From: CAVYWD01 sp963772225
Lineage (GTDB): Bacteria; Myxococcota; Myxococcia; Myxococcales; UBA5297
Assembly: GCA_963772225.1 (NCBI GenBank)
Contig: CAVYWD010000002.1
Coordinates: 1,860,001-1,924,000, forward strand
Reading direction: 5' to 3'
Length of the DNA stretch: 64,000 nt
Shown: positions 1 through 8,933 of the stretch, one piece after another
Layout of the letters: each line of letters opens with the position of its first letter
Position numbering within the stretch: position 1 is the first letter of the stretch
The notes under the pieces: generated by a model
Told to the model about the DNA's origin: nothing
What the model saw: the letters and a program-made list of their open reading frames with translations, nothing else
Databases searched by the model: none
Position numbers and translations under genes: made by a program

Positions 1-90
1 CCGCTCGGGCTGAGGCTTCTCCGCCGCCGCCAAGGCCGCAGGCGCCGCCGAGGAGAGGACGGCGACGAGCAAAGCGACTCGGCGGTTCAT
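1..90 (-). CDS. Secreted protein, N-terminal fragment
   Basis: Only the first 30 codons are inside the window. The reverse strand reads from an ATG at 90-88 into a typical signal peptide: MNRR, then a hydrophobic Leu/Val/Ala run, then an Ala-rich cleavage region (AAPAALAAAE). A purine-rich Shine-Dalgarno-like stretch (GGGAGAA) lies about 7 bases upstream of the ATG. The product is therefore exported, but nothing visible says what it does. The gene diverges from the zinc-ribbon gene to its right. Confidence 0.6.
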   Translation of the reverse strand, partial: MNRRVALLVAVLSSAAPAALAAAEKPQPER

Positions 91-331
91 GGAGCTTTTC
101 TCCCGGGTGAGCGGGGCCAGCGAGGCCCCAAGGCTCGAGGGGCGAGCAGGCGCGCGAAAGTATAGGTCCCGCATTCGGGACCGGCAATTTGGGCTCCCGC
201 CAGGGCGCCGGTGGCAGCGAAAGCCTCCCAGGAACGCTAGCGAAGCGGCGCGCGCGCGCACAACAGAGCCTCGGGCGCACGCCCGGAGGCATGGGCGCCT
301 GGCGAGCAGCGCGACCGTGGTTTGGGGGGGT

Positions 332-838
332 GTGAGGCCGCAAAATGGGGTCGTATGCTTGGGGTGCTTGCAGACCCTCTGCCCAGATTGCGGGAAGGAG
401 CTCCGCGGCGCGAGCCTGTGCAGCCGCTGCGGAGCGGTGGCGATGGAAGAGGCGTGGGTCTGCTTCGAGTGCGGGGCACAGAACCCGAGCGCACAGGCCC
501 GGTGCGGCTGCGGCAGGGACCGCCGGATGGAGTGCGGGTCCTGCGCCGAGGAGATCCCCTTCGCCGCCGAGCGGTGCCCGGAGTGTGGCGTGCCCCGGTT
601 CGCGTTCGAGGCGGTGGAGGAGGCGCGGCGCCGGGCCCTGGAGATCGAGAAGACCCGGGGCGGCGCGCGCAAGCTCGTTTGGGCGCTGGCACCGGTGGGA
701 GCAGCGGGGACCGCGCTCGCGTTTCGCGCCGCGACGCCGCTGGCGATGGCGGCGGGCGGCGGCTTGATGGCCCTGGCGCTCTGCGGCGCCGCGTGGGCCT
801 ACGGGGTCGACCGACGGGCGCGCCGACGGCTCCAATAG
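332..838 (+). CDS. Zinc-ribbon membrane protein
   Basis: This protein of about 168 residues has three consecutive treble-clef/zinc-ribbon modules: CLGC...CPDCG with CSRCG, CFECG...CGCG, and CGSC...CPECG. They are followed by a linker rich in Glu/Arg and a C-terminal hydrophobic region with two probable membrane spans, ending in a basic tail (RRARRRLQ). The pattern is that of the double-zinc-ribbon family, often anchored to the membrane and of unknown function. The frame is open upstream to an ATG at 89, but the first 80 codons look non-coding, so I chose the GTG at 332. TTG codons at 359 or 368 are also possible. No partner gene is evident. Confidence 0.6.
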   Translation: MRPQNGVVCLGCLQTLCPDCGKELRGASLCSRCGAVAMEEAWVCFECGAQNPSAQARCGCGRDRRMECGSCAEEIPFAAERCPECGVPRFAFEAVEEARRRALEIEKTRGGARKLVWALAPVGAAGTALAFRAATPLAMAAGGGLMALALCGAAWAYGVDRRARRRLQ

Positions 839-894
839 CCGGCGCCGACCGGGCGCGAACCGCGGCCCTTTCCCCCTCGCTCCCCAGGAACTTG

Positions 895-924
895 TTGACA
901 CTCCGTGGGCAGGGAGGCTAAACA
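895..924 (+). promoter_or_regulatory. Probable promoter of tRNA-Pro
   Basis: A perfect -35 hexamer TTGACA (895-900) is followed after 17-18 bases by CTAAAC/TAAACA (918-924), a degenerate -10. Transcription would start near 930, about 35 bases before the mature tRNA. The assignment rests on hexamer match and spacing only. Confidence 0.55.
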
Positions 925-965
925 AACGCGGATTTTCCGGCCGTGGTCAGGTCGTTGGCCGGCTT

Positions 966-1040
<75 letters not shown>

Positions 1041-1046
1041 AAGAAG

Positions 1047-1084
1047 AGGCCGAGAAGCCCACGGGCTCCTCGGCCTTTTCTTTT
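1047..1084 (+). terminator. Intrinsic terminator after tRNA-Pro
   Basis: A perfect 8-bp outer stem AGGCCGAG (1047-1054) / CTCGGCCT (1069-1076) encloses a 5-bp inner stem AGCCC/GGGCT. TTTTCTTTT follows immediately. This is a textbook Rho-independent terminator starting 8 bases after the tRNA. Confidence 0.9.
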
Positions 1085-1206
1085 GCCGCGCGAGAAGCAG
1101 ACTCCCGTCGCCACGGCGGGCCAAGAGAAGCTGCGGGCCGCGAAAGGCGCGAATTCCCGTCCTCTTCGCCAAGGCCGGCTTCCGGGCGGAGCCGAACCGC
1201 GCCGCG

Positions 1207-2433
1207 GTGGAGGCGGCGCTCCAGGAAGCGCGGGAGAGCGGCGTCGCGGTGGAGACCGCGTTGCTCAAAGGCGTGCCGGCCATCCCCGGCGAGGACGGCC
1301 GGCTCGAGCTCGAGGTCCCGGTGAGCGCCAACGCCGGCGAGATCCGCGACGACGGCTCCATCGACTTCAAAGAGCGACATTTGGTGCGCAACGTCCGGCG
1401 AGGAGACCCATTGGGCCGCCTGCTGCCGCCGACCAAGGGAATTCCCGGCAAGGACGTCTATGGCCGCATCATTCCGGCGCACGACGGCGTCCCCGCCAAT
1501 CTCCTCGTCGGCCCCGGAGTGCAGCGCTCGCCCGGCGGGCTCACGCTCACCGCCTGCGCCGAGGGCGTCGTGGTGTTCGTCCACAACACGCTCTCGGTCA
1601 CCCAGACCCTGGAAATACCCGGCGACGTCGATTATTCGACCGGGAATATCCGCACCGACAAAGGGTCGGTCAACATCCACGGCGGGGTCGAGACCGGATT
1701 CTCGGTGGTCGCCTCTGGGTCCATCATCATCGGCGACGTCGTCGCGGGCGCCCAGATCGAGGCGGTCGGAGACATCGAGGTCCTGCGCGGCTTGTCCATG
1801 CTGGGCAAAGGCAAGGTCGTGGCGGGCGGCAGCATCCGGTGTCACTTCGCGGAGAATGCGCAGCTCGTCGCGCGCGGCGACGTCATCATCGACAACAGCA
1901 TCACAAATTGCGACATCACCGCCGAATCGAGAATCATCGCCACGCGCGGGAAGGGGCGAATTCAAGGCGGGGTGATTCGTGCGCGCAAAGGCATCGAGGC
2001 CAACCAAATAGGCTCGGAGCTGGGAGCGAGAACTCAGGTGGTCATCGAGCAGGACAGCCCCGCTCTCGCCGCCTTTCAAGCCGAGCGCGGCAAGCTCGAG
2101 CAGGCGCTCAAGAAGATCGCCTTCACCATCGGCGAGGGCGACCGCCAGGTCCTGCTTTCCCGCGCTCCGGCGAGCCGCAAGCGCTACGTCGAGGAGCAGC
2201 TCGCCGCGAGGGCCGCTCTCGAGGGTCAGGTCGAGAGCCTGGATGCGGGGGTCGAAGCCGAGCGCAAGCGCCTGGCCGAAGCGCCCATCGGCGCCGTCGT
2301 CGTCCGCCGCGTGATCTACCCGGGGGTCACGGTGGTGATCGCCGGCTGCGCTTTCGAGGTCGTCCGCGAGATGCGCGCCACGCGCTTCGCGCGCGACGCC
2401 TCGGGGGAGCGCATCGAGCTCAGCATTCTTTAG
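1207..2433 (+). CDS. FapA/DUF342 family protein, probably 5'-truncated
   Basis: The body of the protein is a classic FapA (DUF342) right-handed beta-helix. It has the entry motif KGIPGKDVYG, then repeated short Gly/Val/Ile strands (for example IPGDVDY, VNIHGGVETG, IIIGDVVAGAQIEAVGDIEV, RGDVIIDNSI). A C-terminal Glu/Lys-rich coiled-coil segment is followed by a closing beta region. Family members are polymer-forming scaffolds of poorly known role, some near chemotaxis or division genes. In-frame similarity begins abruptly just after the tRNA terminator (about 1150). The usual first 50-100 residues of the family are missing and no good start lies upstream, so I chose the GTG at 1207. A remnant or a non-standard start is possible. 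Confidence 0.7.
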   Translation: MEAALQEARESGVAVETALLKGVPAIPGEDGRLELEVPVSANAGEIRDDGSIDFKERHLVRNVRRGDPLGRLLPPTKGIPGKDVYGRIIPAHDGVPANLLVGPGVQRSPGGLTLTACAEGVVVFVHNTLSVTQTLEIPGDVDYSTGNIRTDKGSVNIHGGVETGFSVVASGSIIIGDVVAGAQIEAVGDIEVLRGLSMLGKGKVVAGGSIRCHFAENAQLVARGDVIIDNSITNCDITAESRIIATRGKGRIQGGVIRARKGIEANQIGSELGARTQVVIEQDSPALAAFQAERGKLEQALKKIAFTIGEGDRQVLLSRAPASRKRYVEEQLAARAALEGQVESLDAGVEAERKRLAEAPIGAVVVRRVIYPGVTVVIAGCAFEVVREMRATRFARDASGERIELSIL

Positions 2434-2849
2434 GGGCCGCAAAGACTCCTCAGCAGCCGCAAAGACCCCCCTCGACGCCCCAGCGGGGCATTCACCCGTC
2501 TCGCGGCGCTTTTCTCGCCAACCCGCCTGGGCTGGCACACCCCTTGGGAGCGCGGGAAGAAAAGGGGCCGCTGCAACCTGCACCTCGCGGCGCGACATTT
2601 CCTGCGAAGTGCACGCCCCCGGCTTGCAACCGCGCGAAATTGCGTCACTTGGCGCCGGCACAGCCTCTGCTAATCGACCTGCGGGCGGCGACGAATGTCG
2701 CCCGCGCATCTCACGAGAGGACGAGCGATCGAATGACCGGGAAGCACGAGACCGACGACGGCCCAAGTGCGGGCAATCTCGATGCCCCCCAATCGACTCC
2801 CCGAACGGCCTTCGGCCCAGCGCTCGCCGCCCCGCCAAGAGGAAACCCA
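2434..2849. other. Intergenic region upstream of kdp operon
   Basis: No convincing gene is seen in these 416 bases. A short direct repeat, GCCGCAAAGAC followed by a pyrimidine run, occurs twice at about 2437 and 2456, just after the FapA stop. The remainder must contain the kdp control region. The only promoter-like match is the weak one listed at 2649-2676. Confidence 0.5.
2649..2676 (+). promoter_or_regulatory. Candidate kdp promoter (weak)
   Basis: TTGGCG (2649-2654), 16 bases, then TAATCG (2671-2676) preceded by TGC, resembling an extended -10. It lies about 175 bases before the first small gene of the operon. The match is modest and a sigma-54 reading of the same bases is poor. Confidence 0.25.
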
Positions 2850-2930
2850 ATGGACGCCATTTTTGTCGGAATCACCTTCGCTTTTTTCGGGCTCACCTGG
2901 GCCTACGTTCGCGGATGCGACCACCTGTAG
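2850..2930 (+). CDS. 26-residue membrane peptide heading the kdp operon
   Basis: A small ORF reads MDAIFVGITFAFFGLTWAYV followed by RGCDHL. It is one hydrophobic helix with Phe/Trp/Tyr at the interface and a short polar tail. A GAGG-containing Shine-Dalgarno (AGAGGAAACCCA) precedes the ATG. It lies 18 bases before kdpF. Comparable unnamed one-helix peptides occur before kdpF in other bacteria from my knowledge of kdp loci. By position it may be an additional small subunit or regulator of the Kdp complex, but its function is unknown. Confidence 0.65.
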   Translation: MDAIFVGITFAFFGLTWAYVRGCDHL

Positions 2931-2948
2931 TTCTTCGGAGCCGACCCA

Positions 2949-3038
2949 ATGAACCTCGAATACGGCGCCGGCCTCGCCATCGCATTGGCCCTGGCCACCT
3001 ACCTCGTCTTTGCCCTCCTCCGGCCCGAGAAGTTCTAA
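2949..3038 (+). CDS. kdpF: KdpF, potassium-transporting ATPase small subunit
   Basis: This 29-residue single-span peptide reads MNLEYGAGLAIALALATYLV and ends in the family hallmark RPEKF. KdpF is a lipid-like stabiliser of the KdpABC complex in the inner membrane. It lies 10 bases before kdpA, consistent with translational coupling. Confidence 0.85.
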   Translation: MNLEYGAGLAIALALATYLVFALLRPEKF

Positions 3039-3048
3039 AGGAACGACC

Positions 3049-4767
3049 ATGACAGTGCTTGGCTGGCTACAAATCTTTCTCTTCTTCGGCGTGATCGTCG
3101 CCATCACCAGGCCCTTGGGCGCCTACATGTGGCGAGCCTTCGAAGGCGAGCGGCAGCCGCTCCCGCGCGTCTTCGGGCCGGTCGAGCGCGGGCTGCTCAA
3201 GCTCTCCGGCGTCGACCCGGCCAAGGAGCAGACGTGGCAGGAATACAGTCTGGCCCTGCTCCTCTTCAGCGCATTCAGCCTGGTCGTCACGTATCTGATC
3301 GAGCGCCTGCAGCATCTGCTGCCCTTCAATCCGCAGCATTTCCCTGCGGTCGAGAGCGCCCTCGCCTTCAACACCGCCGCGAGCTTCACCACCAATACCA
3401 ATTGGCAGTCGTACACCGGCGAAGCCACCATGAGCTATCTCACGCAGATGGCCGGGCTCGCTTGGCACAACTTCACCTCCGCGGCGGCGGGCATCGCCAT
3501 CGCCCTGGCCATCTCCCGCGGGCTCACCCGAAGGCATGGGCCCGAGGGCGCCAAGACCCTCGGCAGCTTCTGGGTCGACCTGGTCCGCTCGACCGTCTAC
3601 GTGCTCCTGCCGGTCAGCTTCGTCGTCGCTTTGGTCCTCGTCTCCCAGGGCGTCATCCAGACGTTCGCGCCCTACCAGGAGGTCACCACGCTGGAGGGCG
3701 TCAAGCAGGTCATCGCCCTGGGGCCCATCGCCTCGCAAGAGGCCATCAAGATGTTCGGGACCAACGGCGGCGGCTTCATGAACGCCAACAGCGCCCACCC
3801 GTTCGAAAACCCGACCCCGCTCGTCAATTTCCTCCAATTGCTCCTCATCTTCGCCATCCCCGCGAGCCTCACCTACACCTACGGCCGAATGGCCGGCAAC
3901 CAGCGCCAAGGCTGGGTGCTCTTCGGCGCCATGGCCATTCTCTTCTTCGCCGGCGTGACCACCGTCTATTGGGCCGAGGCGCACGACAACCCCGCGCTCC
4001 AAGGCCTTTCATTGAAACAATCGGGGAACATGGAAGGAAAGGAAGTGCGCTTCGGCATCCCCGCCTCGGCCCTCTTCGCCACGGTCACCACCGACGCTTC
4101 TTGCGGGGCCGTCAACTCCATGCACGACAGCTTCACTCCGCTCGGCGGCCTGGTGCCGCTGGTCAACATCCAGCTCGGCGAGGTCATCTTCGGCGGCGTG
4201 GGCGCTGGGCTCTACGGGATGCTCGTCTTCGTGCTCCTGTCGGTCTTCATCGCCGGCCTCATGGTCGGCCGCACGCCCGAATACCTGGGCAAGAAGATCG
4301 AATCCCGGGAGATCAAGCTCGCCATGCTCTATATATTGGTCTTTCCCTTGATCATCCTCGGGCTCTCCGGTTGGGCCGCGGTCGCGCCCTCCGGCGTCTC
4401 CTCGCTCGCCAACGCCGGCCCCCACGGCCTCAGCGAGATCCTCTACGCCTTCAGCAGCGGCGCCGGAAACAACGGCTCCGCCTTCGCGGGCCTCAACGCC
4501 AATACGCCGTTCTGGAACATCGCCCTGGGCCTCACCATGCTCGTCGGGCGCTTCTGGATGATCGTCCCGGTCCTCGCCATCGCCGGCTCCATGGTGGGCA
4601 AGAAGGTCGTCCCGGCGAGCCTGGGAACGTTCCCCACCGACGGAATTCACTTCGGCGTGCTCCTGGTGGCAGTCGTCCTCATCGTCGGCGCGCTGACATT
4701 CTTCCCGGCGCTGAGCTTGGGCCCGGTGGTGGAGCACTTCATCGCCGGCTCCGGAAAGGTCTATTAG
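3049..4767 (+). CDS. kdpA: KdpA, potassium channel-like subunit of Kdp ATPase
   Basis: KdpA is the inner-membrane K+-binding and translocating subunit of the high-affinity KdpFABC pump. The 572-residue product has about ten membrane spans. It has the four pseudo-repeats of the SKT superfamily, with filter loops such as FTTNTNWQSYTG, FGTNGGGFMNANS, TDASCGAVNSMHD and SGAGNNGSAFAG. The start ATG at 3049 is preceded by AAAGGA. It is followed two bases after its stop by kdpB. Length and all filter loops are normal, so the subunit should be functional. Confidence 0.97.
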   Translation: MTVLGWLQIFLFFGVIVAITRPLGAYMWRAFEGERQPLPRVFGPVERGLLKLSGVDPAKEQTWQEYSLALLLFSAFSLVVTYLIERLQHLLPFNPQHFPAVESALAFNTAASFTTNTNWQSYTGEATMSYLTQMAGLAWHNFTSAAAGIAIALAISRGLTRRHGPEGAKTLGSFWVDLVRSTVYVLLPVSFVVALVLVSQGVIQTFAPYQEVTTLEGVKQVIALGPIASQEAIKMFGTNGGGFMNANSAHPFENPTPLVNFLQLLLIFAIPASLTYTYGRMAGNQRQGWVLFGAMAILFFAGVTTVYWAEAHDNPALQGLSLKQSGNMEGKEVRFGIPASALFATVTTDASCGAVNSMHDSFTPLGGLVPLVNIQLGEVIFGGVGAGLYGMLVFVLLSVFIAGLMVGRTPEYLGKKIESREIKLAMLYILVFPLIILGLSGWAAVAPSGVSSLANAGPHGLSEILYAFSSGAGNNGSAFAGLNANTPFWNIALGLTMLVGRFWMIVPVLAIAGSMVGKKVVPASLGTFPTDGIHFGVLLVAVVLIVGALTFFPALSLGPVVEHFIAGSGKVY

Positions 4768-4769
4768 CC

Positions 4770-6899
4770 ATGGCAAACCCAACTCTGAATGCCGAGCCGA
4801 TGCCGCGGGGCGAAAACCCCTCGGAGACGCCCGCCGCCGCCGCCGCGCCCAAGCGCGACCATCATCGCCGCCGCTCGCTCTTCGACGGCGAGATCCTCAA
4901 GCGCGCGACGAAGGACAGCTTCGCCAAGCTGCACCCGAGGAGCCAGATCAAGAACCCGGTGATGTTCGTGGTCCTCGTCGGCAGCGTCCTCACCACGCTC
5001 GTCACCGTGCGCGACGCCCTCTCGCACCCCGCGGGCGCGGCGCCGCTCTGGTTCACCGCCCTGGTGAGCGCGTGGCTCTGGTTCACGGTCCTGTTCGCCA
5101 ACTTCGCCGAGGCGGTGGCCGAGGGCCGCGGCAAGGCCCAGGCCGCGACCCTGCGCCGCATGCGCCGCGAGACGACCGCCAAAAAGCTCGTCGGAGGCAA
5201 GGAGGAGGACGTGCTCGCCTCCTCGCTGCGCAAGGGCGACGTGGTGGTGGTGGTCGCGGGCGAGCTCATCCCCGGCGACGGCGAGGTCATCGAGGGCGTG
5301 GCCTCGGTCGACGAGTCGGCCATCACCGGCGAGTCGGCGCCGGTCATCCGCGAGAGCGGCGGCGACCGCTCCTCGGTCACCGGCGGCACCAAGGTGCTCT
5401 CCGACCGCATCGTGGTGCGCATCGGCGCCGACCCCGGCCAGACCTTCCTCGACCGGATGATCTCCCTCGTCGAAGGCGCCGCCCGCCAGAAGACGCCCAA
5501 CGAGATAGCCCTGCACATCCTGCTCGTGGGGCTGACGCTCGTCTTCCTCTTCGCCTGCGTCACCCTGGTGCCGCTCGCCGCCTACTCCGGCATCCACCTC
5601 TCGTCCACGGTCATCGTGGCGCTGCTCGTCTGCCTCATCCCCACCACCATCGGCGGGCTCCTCTCGGCCATCGGCATCGCGGGCATGGACCGGCTGCTGC
5701 AAAAGAACGTGCTCGCCATGAGCGGCCGAGCCATCGAGGCGGCGGGCGACGTGGACACGCTGCTCCTGGACAAGACCGGCACCATCACCCTGGGCAACCG
5801 CATGGCCGAGGAGCTGTTGCCGGTGAGCGGCGTGCCGGTGGCCGAGCTCGCCGACGCCTCTCAGCTCGCGAGCCTCGCCGACGAGACGCCCGAGGGCCGC
5901 TCCATCGTGGTCCTGGTGAAGGAGCGCTTTCACCTGCGCGGCCGAAACATCGCCGAGCTCAAGGCGCACTTCGTCCCGTTCACCGCCCAGACGCGCATGA
6001 GCGGCTGCGACCTGGACGGCCGCGTGATCCGCAAGGGCGCGGTCGAGGCGGTCGTGAGCCACGTGCGCGCGCTGGGCGGGGCCGTGCCCGACGAGGTCAA
6101 GGCCATCGCCGACAAGATCGGCGCGCAGGGCGGCACGCCCCTCGCGGTCTCCGACGGCTCGCGCATCCTGGGCATCATCCACCTCAAGGACGTGGTCAAG
6201 GCGGGCATCAAGGAGCGGTTCGACCGCTTCCGGGCCATGGGCATCCGCACGGTGATGATCACCGGGGACAACCCGCGCACCGCCGAGGCCATCGCCAAGG
6301 AGTCGGGCGTGGACGGCTTCCTCGCCGAGGCCACGCCCGAGGCCAAGATGCGCCTCATCAAGGAGGAGCAGGCCAAGGGCAAGCTCGTGGCCATGACCGG
6401 CGACGGCACGAACGACGCGCCCGCGCTCGCCCAGGCGGACGTCGGCGTGGCCATGAACACCGGCACGCAGGCCGCCAAGGAGGCCGGCAACATGGTCGAC
6501 CTGGACTCGAACCCGACCAAGCTCCTCGAGGTGGTGGAAGTGGGCAAGCAGCTGCTCATGACCCGCGGCACGCTGACGACGTTCTCCATCGCCAACGACG
6601 TGGCCAAGTACTTCGCCATCCTGCCGGCCATCTTCATGGGCGTCTTCCCGGAGATCGCCCCGCTCAACGTCATGCACCTCGCGTCTCCGCAGAGCGCCAT
6701 TCTCTCGGCGGTGGTCTTCAACGCCATCATCATCATCCTGCTCATCCCGCTCGCCCTACGCGGCGTGAAATACCGGCCCATCGGCGCGGCGGCGCTTTTG
6801 ACGCGCTCGCTGCTCGTCTACGGAGTAGGCGGCGTCCTCGCGCCATTCGCGGGGATCAAGCTCATCGACTGGGGCCTCGCCGCGGTCGGGCTGACCTAG
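4770..6899 (+). CDS. kdpB: KdpB, P-type ATPase subunit
   Basis: KdpB is the ATP-hydrolysing subunit that powers K+ import through KdpA. The 709-residue protein has the actuator motif TGES (about residues 186-189) and the phosphorylation motif DKTGT with the catalytic Asp near residue 334. It also has the nucleotide-domain region and the hinge motif TGDGTNDAPALAQADVG. Seven membrane spans are predicted by inspection. A proline/alanine-rich, then basic N-terminus of about 35 residues precedes the conserved part. The spacing to kdpA (2 bases) and the later kdpC indicate one transcript, although a GC-rich hairpin interrupts before kdpC. Confidence 0.97.
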   Translation: MANPTLNAEPMPRGENPSETPAAAAAPKRDHHRRRSLFDGEILKRATKDSFAKLHPRSQIKNPVMFVVLVGSVLTTLVTVRDALSHPAGAAPLWFTALVSAWLWFTVLFANFAEAVAEGRGKAQAATLRRMRRETTAKKLVGGKEEDVLASSLRKGDVVVVVAGELIPGDGEVIEGVASVDESAITGESAPVIRESGGDRSSVTGGTKVLSDRIVVRIGADPGQTFLDRMISLVEGAARQKTPNEIALHILLVGLTLVFLFACVTLVPLAAYSGIHLSSTVIVALLVCLIPTTIGGLLSAIGIAGMDRLLQKNVLAMSGRAIEAAGDVDTLLLDKTGTITLGNRMAEELLPVSGVPVAELADASQLASLADETPEGRSIVVLVKERFHLRGRNIAELKAHFVPFTAQTRMSGCDLDGRVIRKGAVEAVVSHVRALGGAVPDEVKAIADKIGAQGGTPLAVSDGSRILGIIHLKDVVKAGIKERFDRFRAMGIRTVMITGDNPRTAEAIAKESGVDGFLAEATPEAKMRLIKEEQAKGKLVAMTGDGTNDAPALAQADVGVAMNTGTQAAKEAGNMVDLDSNPTKLLEVVEVGKQLLMTRGTLTTFSIANDVAKYFAILPAIFMGVFPEIAPLNVMHLASPQSAILSAVVFNAIIIILLIPLALRGVKYRPIGAAALLTRSLLVYGVGGVLAPFAGIKLIDWGLAAVGLT

Positions 6900-6962
6900 A
6901 GACGGATCCAGACGCAGTCACGAAGAGGTCCTCTCGCCCTTCGAAAAACCACTCCATTCTCT

Positions 6963-6988
6963 CCCCCTCCCCGCAAGCGGGGAGGGGG
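6963..6988. repeat. Perfect hairpin (REP-like) between kdpB and kdpC
   Basis: CCCCCTCCCCGC (6963-6974), the two bases AA, then its exact complement GCGGGGAGGGGG (6977-6988) form a 12-bp stem. The flanking G-rich GTCAGGGGGGTGAGGAG runs into the kdpC ribosome site. The motif resembles dispersed palindromic elements of high-GC genomes. Inside an operon it could stabilise the upstream kdpAB message or attenuate kdpC. Confidence 0.65.
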
Positions 6989-7010
6989 TCAGGGGGGTGA
7001 GGAGAATTCC

Positions 7011-7640
7011 ATGTTCAAGCAAGCGCAAATCGCCCTCCGCCTCACGCTGGTGACCCTGGTCGTCACCGGGCTCCTGTACCCGTTCGCGGTCACCGCCGTC
7101 GCGCAGGTTCTCTTCCACGACCGCGCCAACGGAAGCCTGGTGATGGACCAAGGCAAGCCCGTCGGCTCGGAGCTGATCGCGCAGGGCTTCAAGAATCCGG
7201 GCTATTTCCAGCCGCGGCCCTCGGCGGCCGGCGACAACGGCTACGACGCGGCCAACTCCTCGGGCTCGAACCTGGGCCCCACCTCGAAGAAGCTGCGCGA
7301 CCGCGCCGCCGCCGACCTCGCGCGCCTTGACCAGGAGAACCCCGACGCGCCGCGCCCCGTCCCCGCGGAGCTCGTCACCGCCTCCGCCAGCGGCCTCGAC
7401 CCGCACCTGTCTCCCGAGGCCGCGCGCTGGCAGATCGCGCGGATCGCCAAGGCGCGGGGCGCGCCGCAGGAGAGAATACGCACCCTCGTCGACGCGGCGG
7501 TCGAGGGCCGAGACCTCGGCCTCTTCGGCGAGCCTCGGGTCAACGTCCTGCGCCTCAACCAGACCCTCGACCTCTACTTCGGGCGGCCCATGGCGCCCGC
7601 CGCGCCCGCGGCGCACGACGAGCACGCGGCGGCCCAGTAG
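7011..7640 (+). CDS. kdpC: KdpC, Kdp ATPase catalytic chaperone subunit
   Basis: The 209-residue protein has one N-terminal membrane span (LRLTLVTLVVTGLLYPF) and a periplasmic domain with family motifs. These include SELIAQGF, YFQPRPSA, GSNLGPTS, the ASGLDPHLSP block and NVLRLN near the end. KdpC assists nucleotide and ion coupling of KdpB. The ATG follows GTGAGGAGAATTCC, a good ribosome site. A 111-base gap containing a palindrome separates it from kdpB. Confidence 0.95.
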   Translation: MFKQAQIALRLTLVTLVVTGLLYPFAVTAVAQVLFHDRANGSLVMDQGKPVGSELIAQGFKNPGYFQPRPSAAGDNGYDAANSSGSNLGPTSKKLRDRAAADLARLDQENPDAPRPVPAELVTASASGLDPHLSPEAARWQIARIAKARGAPQERIRTLVDAAVEGRDLGLFGEPRVNVLRLNQTLDLYFGRPMAPAAPAAHDEHAAAQ

Positions 7641-7760
7641 CCAAGAGGGCCAGTTGCTCTCCAGCCGGCGCGCGAAGTGAAGTGCGCGCCGGGCCAATTC
7701 GGGCCCATTATCGTGAGCTCGCCTGAGCGCTTCGCCGCCGCCTTCTACGCTCGAGCCGAC

Positions 7761-8933
7761 ATGAACCCAAGCGAACGCCGCCGTCCGGAAGACTTCCTCG
7801 AGCTGGTCGAGCGCTCGAAGCGCGGACGGCTCAAGGTCTACCTGGGCTTCGCCGCGGGCGTAGGCAAGACCTACCGCATGCTCCAGGAGGGCCACGACCT
7901 GAAGAAGCGCGGCGTGGACATCGTCATCGGCTTCGTGGAGACGCACGGCCGCGCCGAGACGGCGGTGCTCACCGACGGCCTCGAGGCCGTCCCCCGTCAA
8001 AAGATGGAGTACCGCGGCGTCACCCTCGAAGAGATGGACCTGAGCGCCGTGCTCGCCCGGCGGCCCCAGATGGCCATGGTCGACGAGGTCGCGCACACCA
8101 ACGTCCCCGGCTCGCGCCATAGGCGCCGCTACGAGGACGTGCTCGACCTGGTGGACGCCGGCATCAACGTCATCTGCGCCTTCAACGTCCAGCACCTGGA
8201 GTCCTTGAACACCCTCATCGAGCGCGCGACCGGCGTGGTGGTCCGCGAGACGGTGCCCGACACCTTCCTCAAGCAGGCCGATCAGGTGGTCACCCTGGAC
8301 CTCACCATCGAGGACCTGCTCGACCGGCTCAAGGCCGGCAAGATCTACCAGGCAGACAAGGTCCCCTGGGCGCTGGAGCACTTCTTCCAGGAGGCGAACC
8401 TCACCAGCCTGCGCGAGCTCGTGCTGCGCGAGGTGGCCGAGAGCGTGGAGCGGGCCGCGGCGGCACCCGCGCTGTCGCACAAGAAGGACGGCCGCACCGA
8501 CGTCTCTGGGCGGGTCATGGTCTGCATGTCCTCATTCTCACCGCGCGCGGCGGGGCTCTTGCGCCGGGGCTCGCGCACCGCGGGCCGCCTCAACACCGAC
8601 TGGTACGTCGTCTACGTCGAGACGCCCTCCGAGGCGCCCAACCTCATCGACGCCACGGCGCAGCGCTACCTCCTCGAGAACATCCAGACGGCGCGCGACC
8701 TGGGCGCCGAGGTCGTGCGCCTCAAGAGCAAGGACCCGGCCGCTGCCGTGCTGGACTTCGCCCGCACCCACAACGTGCGAATCATCATCGTCGGCCGGTC
8801 GCTCAAGCCGACCTGGAAGCGCCTCTTCCGCAAGGACATCGTCCGGCAGATCGTCGACGAGGCGGCGGGGCTGGACGTGTACATCATCTCGGCCGAGGAG
8901 ACCGCCGCCCGAGAGCCGGCGGGCGCGCCATGA
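7761..8933 (+). CDS. kdpD: KdpD sensor/USP module without kinase
   Basis: This 390-residue soluble protein corresponds only to the N-terminal half of classical KdpD. It has the KdpD sensor domain with a Walker-A-like GVGKTY near residue 35, VDEVAHTNVPGSRH, FNVQHLESLN and the domain end. A universal-stress-like domain follows (ATP-loop-like IIIVGRS near residue 340). The four-helix membrane region and kinase of KdpD are absent. Its stop overlaps the next gene (ATGA at 8930-8933), which supplies a membrane histidine kinase. The likely role is cytoplasmic K+/turgor sensing that modulates that kinase. The start is the first ATG with family similarity. Confidence 0.88.
   Translation: MNPSERRRPEDFLELVERSKRGRLKVYLGFAAGVGKTYRMLQEGHDLKKRGVDIVIGFVETHGRAETAVLTDGLEAVPRQKMEYRGVTLEEMDLSAVLARRPQMAMVDEVAHTNVPGSRHRRRYEDVLDLVDAGINVICAFNVQHLESLNTLIERATGVVVRETVPDTFLKQADQVVTLDLTIEDLLDRLKAGKIYQADKVPWALEHFFQEANLTSLRELVLREVAESVERAAAAPALSHKKDGRTDVSGRVMVCMSSFSPRAAGLLRRGSRTAGRLNTDWYVVYVETPSEAPNLIDATAQRYLLENIQTARDLGAEVVRLKSKDPAAAVLDFARTHNVRIIIVGRSLKPTWKRLFRKDIVRQIVDEAAGLDVYIISAEETAAREPAGAP

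Noticed and set aside
2640..2680. Sigma-54 -24/-12 element before kdp (GG-N10-GC at 2651-2664)
   Set aside because: Only GG and GC fit. The conserved flanking bases of the -24/-12 consensus are mostly absent, so it is kept only as a weak sigma-70-like candidate.
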